DNA from: Cedecea neteri NBRC 105707 = ATCC 33855
GTDB lineage: Bacteria > Pseudomonadota > Gammaproteobacteria > Enterobacterales > Enterobacteriaceae
NCBI RefSeq assembly: GCF_001571265.1
Contig: NZ_BCTL01000034.1
Location: 22,208-86,207, forward strand
Reading direction: 5' to 3'
Length of the DNA stretch: 64,000 nucleotides
Position 1 is the first letter of the stretch, and every line of letters begins with the position of its first letter. Below are positions 62,678 to 64,000 of the stretch, piece by piece. The notes beneath the pieces are model-generated. The model was not told the DNA's origin, ran no database searches, and saw nothing but the letters and a program-made list of their open reading frames with translations. The translations under genes and the position numbers were made by a program.

Positions 62678-64000
62678 ATGAATATAAGCAGGAGAAAGTT
62701 AATATTAGGCGGGGCGGCTATATGCGCTGCAGGTGCGGTAGCCGGAGTTCTTCCCCCAATGCTCAAACAAGAGGGAAGACTGGTCGCAGGCAAACCAAGA
62801 TATGGTTTTGTTTCGGGCACGGAAGGTAATATTCCAAAGGCAGCAGATGTCGTCGTGATTGGCGCGGGCATACTTGGGATTATGACAGCGATAAATCTGA
62901 CGAAAAAAGGATTATCCGTTGTTATTCTGGAGAAAGGTAATATTGCAGGGGAGCAATCATCTCGTTTTTATGGCCAGCTTATTACCTATAAAATGGAAGG
63001 CCAGACATTCATGCTCCATCATCTGGGGAAACAGCATTGGCGTGAGATGAATGCCATGATCGGGGCAGATACCAGCTACCGAACCCAGGGGCGAGTTGAA
63101 GTCCCCTTTGACGACGACGACTTAGATAATGTGACGAAGTGGATTACCCGGAAGAAGGAGGAAGTTGGGGGCACGAATCCTCTTCAGACCAGAATTATCG
63201 AGGGCAATGAGTTAAAACGGCGTCTGACCGGGGCTGTTTCGACCTGGAAGGTGGCAGGTTTTGAAGAGGATTCCGGCAGCCTCGATCCTGAAATTGCGAC
63301 CTTTAAGATTGCCGAGTATGCCAAAAGACTTGGGATCAGAATTTATACGCAGTGCGCCGCCCGGGGGATTGAAACCCAGGGCGGTGCTGTTTCCGATGTG
63401 GTCACCGAAAGAGGCTCGATAAAAACAGCTCGCGTTGTACTCTGCGGCGGGGCATGGTCACGTTTATTTATGCAAAACCTCGGCGTGGATCTGGAAACGC
63501 TGCCGGCATATCAGTCCCAGCAATTGATTTCAGGCACAGTAGGGCTGCCTGGCGGGAATGTTGCCTTACCGGGTAATCTGTTTTTCCGCGAGCAGGCTGA
63601 TGGGACCTATGCTACCTCGCCTCGCATTGAGGTCATCCCTATCGTCGAAGACTCATTTAAATATGGCTATAAATATCTGCCCTTACTGGCTCAGCCCGAT
63701 GCCGCAGTCCATCTGTCAATTAACGAACAATTGCTCAACTCATTTAAGCAAAAAAAGAACTGGAAGCTGGATGAAATATCACCTTTCGAGAGCAACAGGG
63801 ATATGGTTGCCTGCCCGGATATCAAAGATTTAGACAGGTCACTTGCCCGACTAAGGGCAGAGTTTCCTGCTTTTAACCATTCGACAGTGATTGACCGATG
63901 GAGTGGCGCTATGGCCGTCGCGCCGGATGAGTCACCTATTATTTCTGCCGTTCAAGAATGCCCGGGGCTAGTGGTTAACACGGCCACAAGCTGGGGGATT
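62678..64000 (+). CDS. Tat-exported FAD-dependent oxidoreductase, DAO family (3' end outside window)
   Basis: This frame is open from the ATG at 62678 to the window edge, 441 codons without a stop. The N-terminus has a twin-arginine signal, ISRRKLILGGAAICAAGAVAG. A Rossmann FAD motif follows at about residues 65-80 (VVVIGAGILGIMTAINLTKKG), then VILEKGNIAGEQSSRFYG. Later TARVVLCGGAWSRLFMQNLG and DRWSGAMAVAPDESPII are typical of D-amino-acid-oxidase/glycine-oxidase family proteins. The 3' end, with the last FAD-contact segment, is outside the window. A periplasmic amine or amino acid oxidase is the best guess; the substrate is unknown. Confidence 0.85.
   Translation, partial: MNISRRKLILGGAAICAAGAVAGVLPPMLKQEGRLVAGKPRYGFVSGTEGNIPKAADVVVIGAGILGIMTAINLTKKGLSVVILEKGNIAGEQSSRFYGQLITYKMEGQTFMLHHLGKQHWREMNAMIGADTSYRTQGRVEVPFDDDDLDNVTKWITRKKEEVGGTNPLQTRIIEGNELKRRLTGAVSTWKVAGFEEDSGSLDPEIATFKIAEYAKRLGIRIYTQCAARGIETQGGAVSDVVTERGSIKTARVVLCGGAWSRLFMQNLGVDLETLPAYQSQQLISGTVGLPGGNVALPGNLFFREQADGTYATSPRIEVIPIVEDSFKYGYKYLPLLAQPDAAVHLSINEQLLNSFKQKKNWKLDEISPFESNRDMVACPDIKDLDRSLARLRAEFPAFNHSTVIDRWSGAMAVAPDESPIISAVQECPGLVVNTATSWGI

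Overview
The window reads as chromosome of a Gram-negative enterobacterium (order Enterobacterales, family Enterobacteriaceae). The proteins closest to E. coli K-12 counterparts are AmpH, YicL, PheP, DcuS/DcuR, ZinT and the whole FimAICDFGH set. A FimK-type EAL protein after fimH and a soluble, ApbE-flavinylated fumarate reductase are combinations known from Klebsiella and relatives. The genus cannot be fixed from the sequence alone. Most of the window is GC-rich by eye. The stretch from about 55.4 to 62.7 kb is clearly AT-richer and looks like acquired DNA.

Layout: (1) 0-6.5 kb, housekeeping genes: the ampH 3' part, a GAF-GGDEF cyclase, yicL, an Aer-like receptor and pheP. (2) 6.8-12.4 kb, a five-gene peptide-type ABC importer. 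(3) 12.4-20.0 kb, a hydroxamate-siderophore uptake locus with a TonB receptor, FhuD-like and fused FhuB-like proteins, a PvdE/YojI-type ABC protein in place of a FhuC ATPase, a Fur-like box and a divergent AraC regulator. (4) 20.0-30.0 kb, an anaerobic C4-dicarboxylate/fumarate module: dcuSR, apbE, an OYE-FMN-FAD fumarate reductase, a DASS antiporter and a class I fumarase, with a perfect FNR consensus upstream of the antiporter. (5) 30.1-33.3 kb, a FixL/FixJ-like two-component pair next to an HbpS/GlcG-family exported protein and a small outer-membrane barrel. (6) 33.4-36.1 kb, zinT with a Zur-like box, a lipoprotein, a phospholipase-D-type nuclease and an acetyltransferase.

(7) 36.7-40.7 kb, a Gram-negative dlt-like operon in the order dltD, a 39-residue DltX-like peptide, dltB, dltA, dltC. 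The small peptide was found by reading the gap between dltD and dltB. This is the most unusual system in the window, because two key positions differ from the Gram-positive enzymes. (8) 40.9-51.1 kb, a complete type 1 fimbrial operon fimAICDFGH-fimK on the minus strand, with a second FimK-like protein divergently encoded upstream of fimA. The FimH-like adhesin has lost much of the mannose pocket. (9) 51.5-55.4 kb, a LysR regulator divergent from an ankyrin-repeat/SDR pair, an unknown exported protein and an orphan PTS EIIB. (10) 56.5-62.6 kb, a LuxR-type regulator divergent from a CFA/I-CS1 class (alternate chaperone-usher) fimbrial operon, with palindromic operator-like sequence between them. 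(11) From 62.7 kb, a Tat-targeted FAD oxidoreductase that runs off the window.

No rRNA, tRNA, CRISPR array or insertion sequence was recognised.
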